Positions 38,280-50,606 of a stretch of 64,000 nucleotides of DNA are shown here, one piece after another (positions within the stretch are counted from its first letter, which is position 1; every line of letters begins with the position of its first letter). The notes beneath the pieces are model-generated. The model was not told the DNA's origin. It was given only the letters and a program-made list of their open reading frames with translations, and searched no databases. This DNA comes from Varroa destructor (lineage: Eukaryota > Arthropoda > Arachnida > Mesostigmata > Varroidae). Location: positions 32,763,778 through 32,827,777 of the forward strand of contig NW_019211455.1 of NCBI RefSeq assembly GCF_002443255.2. The letters are read 5' to 3'. A program made the translations under genes and the position numbers.

Positions 38280-38720
38280 CCATCAAAGCGTGATTAGAAA
38301 ACACGGTGGGCGCCGATAACTTCAACTCAGGCCTTTCCAAAGCGGATTCAATATTTTTGGCCATACGCATCGGGCTTTTTCTGTTGGATAACGTCATTTA
38401 CTTGATTCAACTGGGACTGTTGTTTGAAAATCCTTGTTAATCGTTCTATTCTGTTCAGGCATTTTAATAAATAAATAGAAATAAAGACAAATGTGCCAGA
38501 ACAATTAAAGGCAACTCATGGTAGTGTTCGGATGGAGACAGCCTAGCTTCGAGCTTAAGTGTATCATCTAGATTCATCAATTCCTTTCTGTGCTTTACGT
38601 TGGCATAAAGATATTACTTCGCATGACTCGTAGTCATTCTGTAATTGGGGCTGCGTGTTCGTTGGTAGCGAGCCAAATGTTGAAAGACAGCAGAAGCCAT
38701 CTTTCCTTGAGATATTCATT
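38280..38720 (-). mobile_element. Degenerate mariner transposase relic (copy 3)
   Basis: On the minus strand, 38673-38584 reads QHLARYQRTRSPNYR, then MTTSHAK, a stop, and YLYANVKHRK. This follows mariner LLARN-R-PFL-RIVTGDEKW-LYVNVKRRK residue by residue, with TGDE changed to TSHA so the first catalytic Asp is gone. Further along, 38408-38361 reads NQVNDVIQQKKPDAYG, matching the QAIQQKRPAL segment before HDNARPH. The underlying DNA at 38371-38391 (TTTTTCTGTTGGATA core) is nearly the same as 1777-1793 in copy 1, so these two copies probably belong to one subfamily. HDNARPH itself and the C-terminus are not clear. The N-terminal half may extend towards 39000, where I could not follow it. It is inactive and lies antisense within the large intron. 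Confidence 0.65.
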
Positions 38721-41700
38721 CAAATCGCAAGGCAAACGAGATACCAGTTTCCGCCAGAATCCCCTAGATCCAAACTACCTAAATGTTTCTAGTTTTATGT
38801 TCGATAGTGGCATTTTGTAGAGATACCTAAATATAGCTTACTATTTACAAATAAGCTTAAGGGTCAATTCGCCATTCAAAATCCTTATGAACCTGGGATG
38901 GGCTTCTGGTACGAGCAGCATTTTTCAGGTGCAGTCTTCCTAGCCACAGAGTCGATATTGTATGCAGCACAAGTATTAGCCGACCCGGTTCTTCAGCTTG
39001 GTAGAAAAATACAAAAGTAACTTTGCGTTTTCGAAGTGTAAAGTTGAAATTTTGTTTTCTTTGAAAAAAAAAGCAGCTATTTTTGAAGCTAGAACCCAAG
39101 AAGTAAGTGTACCTCCAGTGCCATTTATGGAGGAATGAGAAAGCACTTCGTTTATATATGCCTTCCATATGCTTCTCAAGGGGCATATTGAAGCAAGTAA
39201 ACAGTGGAGACGAAGAAGACTAACGAACAATGTGAACATTGCCTTTTTCTTAATAAGTTAATAGCTTATTTACAACATTTTTATTTAATTCGAAGGTTAA
39301 ATAAATGGCTGCAGCGTAGAGCTTTTTGTGCACAGACGATTGGTTCCGGTATCGAAGCTCTCCATTGTCCTCAAAATGATTAACTCTACAAAGCAAATTA
39401 CCCAGCTCGCACTTAACTACAGCTTTTCAGTTGATTAGTTGAGAGTTCAATCTAGGCGAAATTTAATGTGAATTTTTTAATGTATCATTGACCCTTCGAC
39501 ACGAGAAGAGGGCTTGTCCTTAATATATTGCGTTCTGGCCACACTGCGGCGCTTCCTATCGAACGAACGGGGTGCACTAATATTATGGGTAATGGCGACG
39601 ATGGTAGATATAAGTAAGTGGTGGATTATTTGTTTCAACAATTATTTCTCCTGGTGGTAATACTATTGATAGCAGTAGAACAGCTCGTATTTAATCTGCC
39701 TTTGGACACTCGCTGATTGGTTATATATGTTTATTACCACTCTGAACCGATCGACACTGAGTAAATTCGTACATTGAACGTTGGGTGCCATCCACAGCGT
39801 TATCGAAAGCACGGATGGTAAGACAATGGCGGCGTTTATAGCCGAGACCTGTAGTAACAGATCAATCGGGGCACAGTGTACACAGATGAAGAATTAGCAT
39901 TACGTACCCCGTATAACGACAGCGTTCTAAAGGCTGACAATCAAGTCGCTTTATACGGATACCGATTTCACTATAATTTGAAACGAATATATAAATAAGA
40001 TTTCGACCCGCTAAACCGTTAATCAGTCAGCCGTTCGTTTAGCTTATTGTTAGTTGCATATTATTGCTCGTTTCCAGATCAGTTGCTTTTTAGAGCTCAT
40101 CATCGGACTCCAACGCTCGGCTACCTGTGTGACAATGACCCGATGACGACGCTTTTACCTGGGGCAACGCTCCATGCTGATAGTTTTGCTGGTAATCTAT
40201 TAGTGTGCGTATTCATTATATTGCCATCTTGTCCTGCCTAAGCATGTCCCGCCCAGAGCGCTCCGCTGTTCTGGCAGATGACAGAAGCTTCCATTACGGT
40301 TTTTTTTGTTACTGCTGTAACCGCTACATTTGTTTTAGATACACTTGATTCGGATGCCGCTGCCGGCAACAGACGGCTGGGTATGAACAAAACGTAACTC
40401 GCATGGCATAATGGGAGCAGTCAATCGGCAGCGGAGAAGTCACTGTCTATATTTTCGGTATTTGCTTGCCGTCCACGTTGAAAGATGCTTTGATAACAAA
40501 CGAAAACCTCAGCTGATACTTGATAATATCAAAAAGTAATAACAGAGAGAGCATATTCCGGCTTCTCTGGCTGAATCTAGTCTACCTGTATAGAATACGA
40601 TACGCGCCTAACAGCTATGGGGCTGCAGGGTTGTTCGCTTCCACTGAGGATATCGGTCTGTATGTCGGATTATGGCAGTCTGCCCGCAATCGCTTCTAAA
40701 AGCTCGTCTGAGTATTCCCAGGACACTTTAATTCGCTAAAATCAGATCTCTCTCTAGCTTTTACCATCTGTTTGATTCAGTGCAAAGTTAACTTGCGCGT
40801 GCTGTGCACGTGACTAGCGTTTGCTATAAAGCGAACCGATCAAGCATCGTGCAGATTCTTGTCCTGATCATTCGTATCGTTTTACGATCGGCTATCACCT
40901 GCATAGACACCTACGGTCGTTTTGCAAACATGCGCTTAGAAGCTGTTTACGTTTATGAGAGACTTGACTCGAACCAGTCGTCTATAACAGAGGTGTCAGG
41001 AGCTAAAGAACATGCAAAGCACGTGCGTGCAAATCCGAATTACGCACAAATACATCCAATTTTGAGTAAAAGCTAAACCGTTGCCTCAGACAACGACGCC
41101 CGTACCTCAGTGCACCTTTGGATCTTACGCAGTACGCCGCGTTGGAAAATCAAAAAGCTGTAGAAAATGGATAACGACGTATCGCTAGCTCTCGCTAACG
41201 CTGAATTCAACGATGACCACTACAGTAAGTCACCGATTCACTGACAACTCGCTAATATCTTTGTAGGTTAGTCATTTCGTACTGGTAACTATTACAGATA
41301 CAAGAAAGGCTGGTAATGATTGAACAGGGCACATCAACCGAACGGTTCGGGTCTCCAAACATTTTGAATTCGTCTGGAATACCAGATGTCAGTTGACACA
41401 GTCTACATTGAGAGTAATAGGCAAAACTGGGGGTAGGACGCGTTGTACTTGTGTGCTTTTCGTTGTGCATCAAAGGAAGATCTTGTTTGGGTGACTATAG
41501 ATTTCTGCTGTTGTACACGGTTCTCGGTTCCAGATTATTATGCCATGTGTTACTGTGACGTCGAACTACCCGCGTACCCGCGAAAACGGGCATCACCCCA
41601 CCCCCCTCTCTGGTTACGACCCCCAATGTACTGCTATGCTCACTCCATCCGGTTTTCATCCAGCAAAACCTAAAGGGTCTTTTATAAGTATCTATAATAT

Positions 41701-44219
41701 AAAAATACCATACTAATATCGCTGTAGTAGCGTCCGTCTCGAAACTTGGAATGCCTGATTCTGTGCATCATCTTCGCGAACATTATTATTAATTATTTTG
41801 CTAACAAAATGTCTTCACCTCTATCAAGCCTCGACAACAGCCAACGAGGTTTTAAACGGCAGTCATATGTCCGCTTTTAAGGGCTGACGCTGAAAAGAAG
41901 ATTTCATGGCACGGCTCAGCTTAATTATCGTTTGGCTAACGAGAATTTACATAGACATTAGTGAAAAATTTCTGCCACTACCAATCATTTAATCGACAAG
42001 GGACGGTGGGCCAAATGTGTGCTAAGCATTTAATGAACGATTGTTCTCGTAGCTACTAGAACAATAGACCCTGATAGTCTTCGTTCGACGGATCTGAATG
42101 ACGGGAATCATTGACGGGTGAACGATTTTCTATGATAAGATCTGCTGTAATCTGTTCCAGTTCATTGCACCTTTACATCTGAACTTTGCTTGCGTTTAGT
42201 TTTTTTTTTGTTATTTGTTAAAAAAAAATATTGTCGCGGTTTCTAAGGGAACGTACTGACTTTATGTATAGTCTTTATAATACATCTGGATTAAATGTTT
42301 ATAGCTGATACGCTCTGTGATCCGTGTTTCATATAGGAATGCTATCGGCATGCAATAATTATAAACTTTATGATTTTTTCTATCTTCGTGGTTAAAAATT
42401 ACAAATAATAATAATTGCAAATATTGTAAGTTTGTTCTTGCAATCGTTTTAAATGTTTGTCCTTAAAGCTCCGCAAAATCTCATTAATCCACTAATGCTC
42501 TTTGTACGTTTGTGGTTGGCAATCTATAAATGGCTCACAGGCGTCCCGCACTAATTGTGAATGATTATTTTTGATGTTTTTGTCGATATTTTCCCCACCT
42601 AGATGAGTAGTGCTTTTCAAAATTTCTTTCATCGGCTACTGTGGATGCTGGAAGCAAGCCATATATTTATTAGAAAACAAAAAATACGTCGTTTTCACAA
42701 TTTGAGTGAAGATTCACCATTGTCGAGTCCATTCACGAGGACGACGAGGACCACGGACTTATTTTTTTTTACTGAAAACCGACTGCCGATTTCTATGCGG
42801 CTTCGTAAAATTCGAAAATGGTTTTTATGGGGCAAGGTACAGGCTCTATCCTAAAAGGCTTTAAATTTGTCGAAATGCGTAAAAAGCTATTTTGTTTGTG
42901 CTGGATCCTAATACAGGAATTAATAGCTGTCTGGCTGGTTCTTCTGGACTTTTCAGCCATTTTGAACTCTAGGATATTTAAAACTTCAGTTTCTTTGGAA
43001 TTCTGCGTAGAGCGTACCACAAAGACACTTTTAGACGTCTGACTTTAACCAGTATCAGAAGAAGACTGTAAAATTAAAAGAAAAAATAAAAGATTAGTGC
43101 CGCAGTCTAGCTCCCAAATTGAAGCTATGATCGACATCGAGCAAACATGATTGGTGTGCCAATTTAAACATATGCAGACAATTTCATTCCTCGAAGTACT
43201 TTCGTTTAGAAATATAGTGTGATAAGGATTCCGAATCAGCTAAACATACGTGAAGTTTACCAAATGATGAGTGAATCCGTAAGGTCTGATGCACTGTATG
43301 AATAAAGACATATAACAATTTTTTTTTTCTTTAAAGATAACTATCATTCATTTTCGTTGTGTCGTGACGTTCCGTCGAAACGGAACAATAGTTCTGTTTA
43401 TATCAAATGTATCTTCGATTTCTGTAATCTTGTTTTCGGCGTCATTTAGATCGATAGGCAAGATTATTGCATGGTCAGCAAAGGCTGTCATTTTAGTTGT
43501 CCCAGGTGATGAGCTTCTGTATCAAAAAGGAGGCGGAAATAGACTAGTCACCTGATCGTACCTGGTTGTTTCCTGTTAGTCGGATTGAATTTGGAAAGGC
43601 TCACCGAGCCCCAGGACATGCAACAAAATATTGTTGTCAAACGATTTTTTCATGTTGACAAATGTTACTGGGGCTATCTTATTCCTCAGTGTGTATTTGT
43701 TTCCGTATGTGTCTCGGTAAAGGCTTGCTTCCCAGTGTTTTCGACAAATAGTTTACATGAAGCAGAGGAATTCGTTCCAATCGAATATATATATATTAAG
43801 TCTGGTTGATTTATGGAGCTCTGAACTTGAGGAGATGGTGGCTTGGTAAAACCGGATAGAACAAGGGCTTTGGCTGATACATGATTTGAATATGCCATAA
43901 AATAAAGAAGCTACAGGTGTGACGCATTTTTAGATAAATCGTTCAGGGGACGTGGCGTTGTTCTTTATGAAAACTAGATAAATTGTGCTCGCATTAGGGA
44001 TAGCGCTCTTAGACTGCTCATGTTAAACCTGCCAACAAAAAAAAGTTAGACGCAACTCCAATTTTCAGCCTTATGTTCGAATCATGTCTCTTGACTAACT
44101 AGCTAGGAATTTACAAATGTCTCTACATTTACGAAGTCATCTACTATCGTTATGGATATTATCTAAAATTTTATAGTGTTTTTGTCTTTCGATCAACAAG
44201 TGGCTGTCCTTCGTGTATC

Positions 44220-44491
44220 TTATTTTTCTGTCTGGCGTTTTTCATCAGCTATGGTCTCGTCCTTATCTGCGGCTTTGTCCTTGCGTACTGATCGTTGACC
44301 GCTATTAGTTTGATTCCCTTTTTCGCCCTCGTCGTCCGGCTTCTTGCTTTCTTACTACTGTAGCCGGCGTCGTTTGAGCTTGAACCGTGGAAGGTCTTGC
44401 CGGATTCGATGCCAGATTTTCGCAGAGCACTTTGTGTGCCCGTGTCAGCCCAAACTTCGAAGACGTCATTCCCAATGCATCTAAGTATCAT
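44220..44491 (-). pseudogene. Charged coding-like patch, two overlapping frames
   Basis: The minus strand carries an 80-codon frame (44491-44249) with SGKTFHGSSSNDAGYSSKKA. A second frame (about 44351-44220) reads ESKKPDDEGEKGNQTNSG then QRSVRKDKAADKDET and ends at a stop. The hydrophilic composition is more protein-like than most frames here, and the two could be one sequence broken by a frameshift. No family is recognised, no acceptor precedes it, and a pair of stops lies directly before the second frame. Chance remains possible. Confidence 0.2.
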
Positions 44492-46315
44492 ATGAACAAA
44501 GCCTTATATTACGCTTCTGTTGCACCATCTTCAAATGGAAACCATTACCGGTACATTCATTATAGGAACGCTGTCTTTATAAGTACGAATTGCCTATTCA
44601 CGTTTCGGCAGTTCTGCCTATTTTCTTTCTCTTATTTTTTTTTTTTTCAGCTATTTTCTTACTAGAGCTCACTGCGCAAGGTAACACTCTACGAGGTAAC
44701 GCTCTAGAGCTCGATTATGATTCTGAGACGTTTTGTAAAATCAAACAAAATGTATTTGTTTGATACGTTTGTTTGTTTGTGATAAAATATACGTATATTT
44801 TTTCACTTGTTTATCAAGAAAATACTGGTTTTCCTTACCTTGTTTTAGTAACTGTTACTAGTCCTCAACGGTTGGCTTCCTTTTATCAGTATATGTTAGC
44901 GAGAGTGATATGGGATAAGGACAAGTATTTGCGTACAATTACGGATGGTCGTTTTTAACTATTTTGTTTAATCTCTGCCTTATTTACGAAAAGTTGGCAT
45001 CCACAGATAAATTCATCCTGCTGTTATTGGTGTAACTTACGTAAGTGTATCAATTCAAAATACATGAGACAAGCCATAGTATGATTTATTGCATTGAGGT
45101 GTCGATCCAAAAAAGCCGTTTACTCGTCAAATCGACGAAGGTGCAACTGTTAAGGTGTTGATCTAGCAATAACTAACAATTTATAGATAACTTGCTATTT
45201 TATCCTTTTTTGGTTAAAAAAAAATATGATGCACATAATTATAAGAAAATTAAAGGGAAAAAAAAACAAATTCTATTCTATATTCCAGTCGACACAAAAG
45301 ATGATCGAACCCAGCCTAGTTTGGTATGTAGGTCCGGCCGTGCGTCTGTGCGTTTCCTTAAAATTAATACTGCCACCTGCCTGGGACGCTGGCCTTATTA
45401 TTATTATTACTAGAAATTTTCGTGAACTACATAATGGATTCTCGACAGGTGTTTTAGGCCTCACTGTTTTGTTAATGCGTGCACCTCGCTCCAATAGACA
45501 GCGTATACTATTTCAACCGTATAACGGTTTATTTATGAATTACAATATAACAACGACGATGCCTAAACACTAAGACATTATTGGGAAATTTTTAATAGGT
45601 CTAAGGTTTTTGACGTTTTTAACATAGAACAAAAAGATGGTCCTTGTAATATTAAATAATGCCGCTAATATTATCGATATACGTAACGCTGCGCCTTAAA
45701 GTAACCCATATGTCAATTTTTATTGAGCTTTTTTTTCATTTCAAAAATGCTTTAGTTTAAGTATCGAGGCAAGGGCAAAATGAAGGACGTGATACCCTCG
45801 CAAAATGAAATTCGTTATAATCCCTCATTCGAGGTTATTTTACCGTTATATAATCGTATAAGATCTTTTTTTGGCAGGCGACAAATGTTTCCATTTATTT
45901 TAAAAAGACCATGTAAACATTTGCTGCGGGCGGTCATATTTGAAAATTACACGTGGAAAAACGCATTTACAGTCTGTTTTTTTTTGTTGCTGCAATTACT
46001 ATGTGATAAGATTATGGTGAAATAATGAATATTATAAATGATAGAAACATCGTTGTCTTTTATTGTGCTATTATTAACAAGCAAAACATCGACAAACTGC
46101 TCTGTGATTTTTAGGTATACCCTGATATGAGGCAACACAAATGATTTATGCGAAAATGACAAAAGGTTTGAAGTTAAAGCAACTAGCTCGATCTATTATT
46201 TCCCTTAAAGCTTAATCGTAGGAGATAAGAAAAGCATCTTTAACCTGGTTTGTTGTCTTTTTTCGCCGAATTTTCACGGATCTGCTTTTCTACGGCATAC
46301 TCGTTGTCGTTGTAG

Positions 46316-46428
46316 ACCTACAACTTGCCGCGGAGTTGGGCAAAACTCTCCTAGAACGAAATCAAGAACTCGAAGAGAACGCTCGCAGACTACAGGCCGT
46401 CATTGAGCATCAGTCACAGGAAATTGAG
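46316..46428 (+). CDS. CDR2: CDR2/centrocortin-like protein, second coding exon (CC1 box)
   Basis: This 113-nt internal exon supplies two bases of an Asp codon plus 37 codons. It lies between a pyrimidine-rich acceptor (CTCGTTGTCGTTGTAG, ending 46315) and a GTGAGT donor (46429-46434). The peptide begins LQLAAELGKTLLERNQELEE and ends HQSQEIE. DLQLAAELGKTLL-RN-ELE followed by QEIE at the same spacing matches vertebrate CDR2 and CDR2L from memory, with the gap between the two motifs the same length. AAELG (residues 120-124 of the joined protein) is the CC1-box core, which in BICD, BICDR, Spindly and TRAK proteins contacts a helix of dynein light intermediate chain; dynein binding here is inference. 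The exon ends in phase 0, where CDR2 continues with more coiled coil (residues such as YLTKQ), so the protein is incomplete in this window. The exon is too short to stand out as an open frame. Confidence 0.85.
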
Positions 46429-49400
46429 GTGAGTGTCTGCATTTTTATAACGGTCGTTTAGTAAAATCTCAGCTGATAAGCTATTTCAGATTGCCAGCCT
46501 CAGCCCTCCTATACTTATTGCATTACGTAACCGCGGATCACATAGCCAGCTTGTGTGGTATCGAAATGATACACTTAGCATGATGCGTATATGATTGAGG
46601 CAATATTGTGTTGCCCATATATTATATTATTCGATTATATAATATCCGATTTGGATTGTACAATAGGGCTCCTGCATCTTAAGAAAGCATTTAGAATAAG
46701 GTAATTAATAAAGTTCATGGTTTCACGATCATTAAATTTGTTAAACGCAAAGGATAGACAGAATGCAGATCTGCAACTTACAGAGGGACTATCAAATAAA
46801 TCCACCTAAAAAAATATAATAAGTGAGCCGAGAGTATTGTGTGTTTATGTGTGCAAGAACGGGACGTGGAAATGCACCAATCTCGACGGTTCAATAGTCG
46901 ATGTAATAATAATACGGCAGTGACTGGTGCCGATAATGGACCCTTTAAAGCGTTGCAAAAATGTTTCGTACGAGGGTCTCAGTAGCAGAATCTTTTGAGC
47001 TTTTTTATTCATTTTAATCAATCTGCCTCGAATACTCCTTCAGCGAAATCTGGATAAGATTATCTGTAGTTTATCTAACTTTACGAATAAGGGAAACGAG
47101 TGTCGATGGCCTGCAAGACGAGGGACTGCTTAGGAATTTTCAACTTACATAAGTTTAATTTGCGGACTCAATACTACTAAGTTGATAAGAGCATAGGGCT
47201 CCTTAAAACAGGGACCATTTTGGAGTACGTTTTCTTCCATTTAAATAGCAAAAAAATGTTTTTCTACAACGATAATTTATTTTGGCAGGGATGTGCAATA
47301 GGTTCTTAATGTGCCTTGTTTTAAAGCGAAAGTTTTATGACTGCATGGCGGACATTTAGCATGTTAGGAACTGCCATCAGTCACACTTTCGGGTCACGCT
47401 CATTGAGAGCAGACGGGGCGTTGTGTAGTATCGTTACTCATAGGGTCACCCAGAGACCGCTTATGCTGGACAGTCGCGTGACAAGCGCACTTGAAAACGA
47501 GCCCAGGTGGAATCTCTTATCAAACCTTTAGGCATAAAAGATTCACGGGACACCCACGATCAAATGAGTTAGTATACATATAATATACACATCAACTATA
47601 TTCCATCCTGTACATCGACCTGTGAGACGCTTACGCTTTTCATTCCAACTTCAGATAAGGATTTGAAAATGCAAGTACGCTAATTTTTACTATGTGTTTG
47701 TTGTTCATTGTGTGTATCCCACCATTACGCAGTGTTTCAGTATTTCCATCTTTCGTCATGAGTTATCGTAATCGTAACGTTTGCCGCTCGAATAATCACA
47801 TGTTGCCCCCCCTCCTCGCGCACACACAAGGACACCGTTGCCGACATCGCCTCTCAAGCGATTTTAAAATCAATCTTATTTGTGCTACGGTTCATTTATA
47901 CTTTTTTATGCGCATTATTGTTATTTTTTTTTCTTTTTTCAACTAGTCTCTTCAGGCTTGCGCCGAGATTACCTCGCTGCGATTTACGATTTACATAATA
48001 TCGTTGTTTTCGATATATATAGAAGAGCTTTTGCTATGTATGTTCATGGCGTTACATTAGCATGCTGACCTGGCACGCAACAATAGATATTACGTGGTGT
48101 GTTTGTGGTCCGAACGGTTCTGGTCTCATAATTGCGCGCTACGCTTCAGTCAGTAACAGTGATTGTGACTGAAGTAGCTGCTGATCGCCAACGAAGCCAG
48201 CCTCAAGGCTGAGAAAAGATGATTTTTCGGTGAATTATTTGATAACGATATATTTTTTGCATCTGCAACAATATCTCCTTCCTATTACGTATTCTATTCA
48301 CTCAGGAAAGCTAGAGTTTTCACTGCCTTCTTTGACGTCGTTTGTTGCACGTCATGCGCGCTTTACTATGCTGTAAGGCTCCGTGCGCGGTGCTAGTAGA
48401 ATAGCCCTTGACACTTACTTCAGAGTTTTTATGCATTTCTACTCCGGAGTGATACCTTCTCCCAGTTGAAAAAGAATTGGTACCACTATCTGACAGACAG
48501 AAGCTGCTTTTCCTGTCGGATTTCAGGGCAGAGATAGGGAGTGTTAAGTATGCACTACCGCAGGAGATGATGGTTTTGAATATGCTTCACCAAACGTTGT
48601 TGTATTAATAATGATACTGCCGTCGTCGCCACAACGACTGCCTGAGCTGCTTTCAACACATGCAGCACCAGCGCTTACGCTTCAGGGTAATGACCAGGCG
48701 CCATACAACCGGCGGTGTGGCCAACCGACAATTGGTTGCCGATGTTCAGATCAGTTCCTGGTTGCCGATTGTAGTACAAAGAGTCAGTCAAGAGAACGGA
48801 AGAACTCGCCATTTTTTTCGTTGTCGCTTATAATAGTCGCCGTTATCCGGGCTGGTCGCCGCATTTTCTGGGACAGTCGAAGCGGCTTTCACTGCTCAGC
48901 ACTGTCTGAAGGTCTGTGAGTGGATTAGTTGTACACCTTTGAAGCCTGCATCCTGCTCAGTCGCTTGTGGCTAGAAGCGTCCTCGTTGTCGAAGGCTGGC
49001 TTTAGTCAGAAGGAACATCGGCTATTTTTCCTCTTGCTGAACTAGTGCAGATGTCTGCTCTTGGCCTTGTAATTTGCCTTGGCGCTAGGCGATCGTCAAT
49101 ATCCACACCGTAGTTGTCAAAACGTAAATCGAAACCCTGCTCCCATTGTTGTAGTTTCCTAAACTTGTACGATTATTTATGTTTTATAGTTTTCAACAGG
49201 TGGAAGCTGTGGCAAATTCTGTAGTTCTGAAAATCACCTTCTCTAGATTATTACTGCTGTAACGTTGCGAGCAAGGAAGGAATACAGAGAGAATAACCTG
49301 CATGTTCCATATATCACTTATAGCTTGTATTTCCTGTGTTTTTACCTTTAATTTCTTTTGGTACGTGGTGTATCGTTTTTGATGGATAAAAAAAACGGTC

Positions 49401-50594
49401 GGTTCTCCCTTACTTGGTCGCCAGTCTGTCGGGTATTTGATGTTCCGCTATTCGGTAAAAGTGAAAGTTCCATATACCATTCCATATTCCAATAACATAA
49501 TGACGATTTATTAGGCACATGAAGCTCATGCACTAACTGCGATTGGCTCAAGCGGTTGAAGTAACACGAACCATATATACTGCCAACGTAGTACTTCACT
49601 GTGACGATTGATTTCACGCTTTTGTACGATAGACAAATAGGAAACAGTCACTATCAACTGCAAGTACCAGTCATTTGCTCTACTGTTCCACTACTAGCTT
49701 CTCAATGGAATGAAATAAATCTCGAATTATTGCTGCGTCATTTACTTATATCAAACGCTTAATGTGACATTTAATTATTTTTAATGAGAAGGGACAAGGA
49801 GCAAGGAAAAATCATTGTCTCCAGTCAATTCAATCCGTAACTGGATGGATGTGTTACTAAATGGCTAAACAGCTGGTCAGTACGATCAACCCCTTGCTTT
49901 CTGCATATACTCATCTGCTTACAGAAACATGTTTTGGCTTAAGAACAGTCCGTCCTTACACAGTTTTCGTCCGTACCTATTTTCTAATAGCTCATTGCAT
50001 CTGTTTCCAGTTCACATCCCTCGGCCCCTTGTTTGTAAATTAGCTGCTTTTTTTAGATTCGTTATAGCCTTCAAACGGCACTCCCTCTAATCATGATGAG
50101 TACGATGATGAAACAGCTAAGAGTTTTACAGGAGCACAAACTACGTTATGATAAAATGAAGCTTCTTCCAATATATTATCATACCTTCACCCGTTTATTT
50201 TGTACGTTTACCTAGTTTGCAAACGCCCCACATTAGTAAAATGTTTCCACACTTGCTGACCTATAATTAGTATCTAATAACCAAGTCCATTGTGCGTAAG
50301 CCCTTCGCTTGTAAACGCACAGCCGTTCTGAACAACGCACTGCCTTCTAATTGTGATCGTGCATATAGTACTACCTCGTAGATGAGGGTGTATTTGCATG
50401 GCCAAAAAAAACATGCCAATGGGGGATACTTCGCGGGGTCGCGACCGTTGGGTCAGTCGGTCTGACTGCTTATCCGTATATCGGAAAATCGGGAGCAATC
50501 AGCGACTACTGTTATGATGTCTAGCTTAATTACGTTGCCGTATATGCTGGGCCTAGCCTAGCAAATGTATTTATTTGCTAGCAACTGGGCACTA

Positions 50595-50606
50595 CTAGCG
50601 CCATCT
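50595..50606. promoter_or_regulatory. Single CTCF-like motif
   Basis: TAGCGCCATCTA, reverse complement TAGATGGCGCTA, matches a CTCF-type core. It lies alone in otherwise featureless sequence. Confidence 0.3.

Larger units (their letters stand above)
28233..46315 (+). other. Large intron of the CDR2-like gene
   Basis: The intron is 18,083 nt, running from GTCAGT at 28233 to TTGTAG ending 46315. The flanking codon phase closes exactly without any intervening exon, though alternative exons cannot be excluded. It holds a Tc1 relic, two mariner relics, a non-LTR endonuclease relic, tRNA-like fragments and two weak coding-like patches (40804-41180 and 44220-44491), listed separately. Between these I see nothing identifiable. 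Confidence 0.7.

Noticed and set aside
44620..44650. Strong pyrimidine tract with TTTTCAG acceptor on the plus strand
   Set aside because: Stops follow closely in the frames I checked and no donor-bounded exon can be drawn.
48181..48224. LLIANEASLKAEKR in one plus frame, resembling the next CDR2 coiled-coil segment
   Set aside because: A stop follows at once, no donor is placed to avoid it, and the acceptor is weak.
49348..49617. Possible fourth mariner copy (minus): VHELHVPNK, SLL, TGDQ and, one frame over, NIKYPTDWRPSKGEP
   Set aside because: Some words resemble WVPHEL, TGDE and NIK--QWL--GEP, but order and spacing are poor and no HDNARPH or C-terminus follows.
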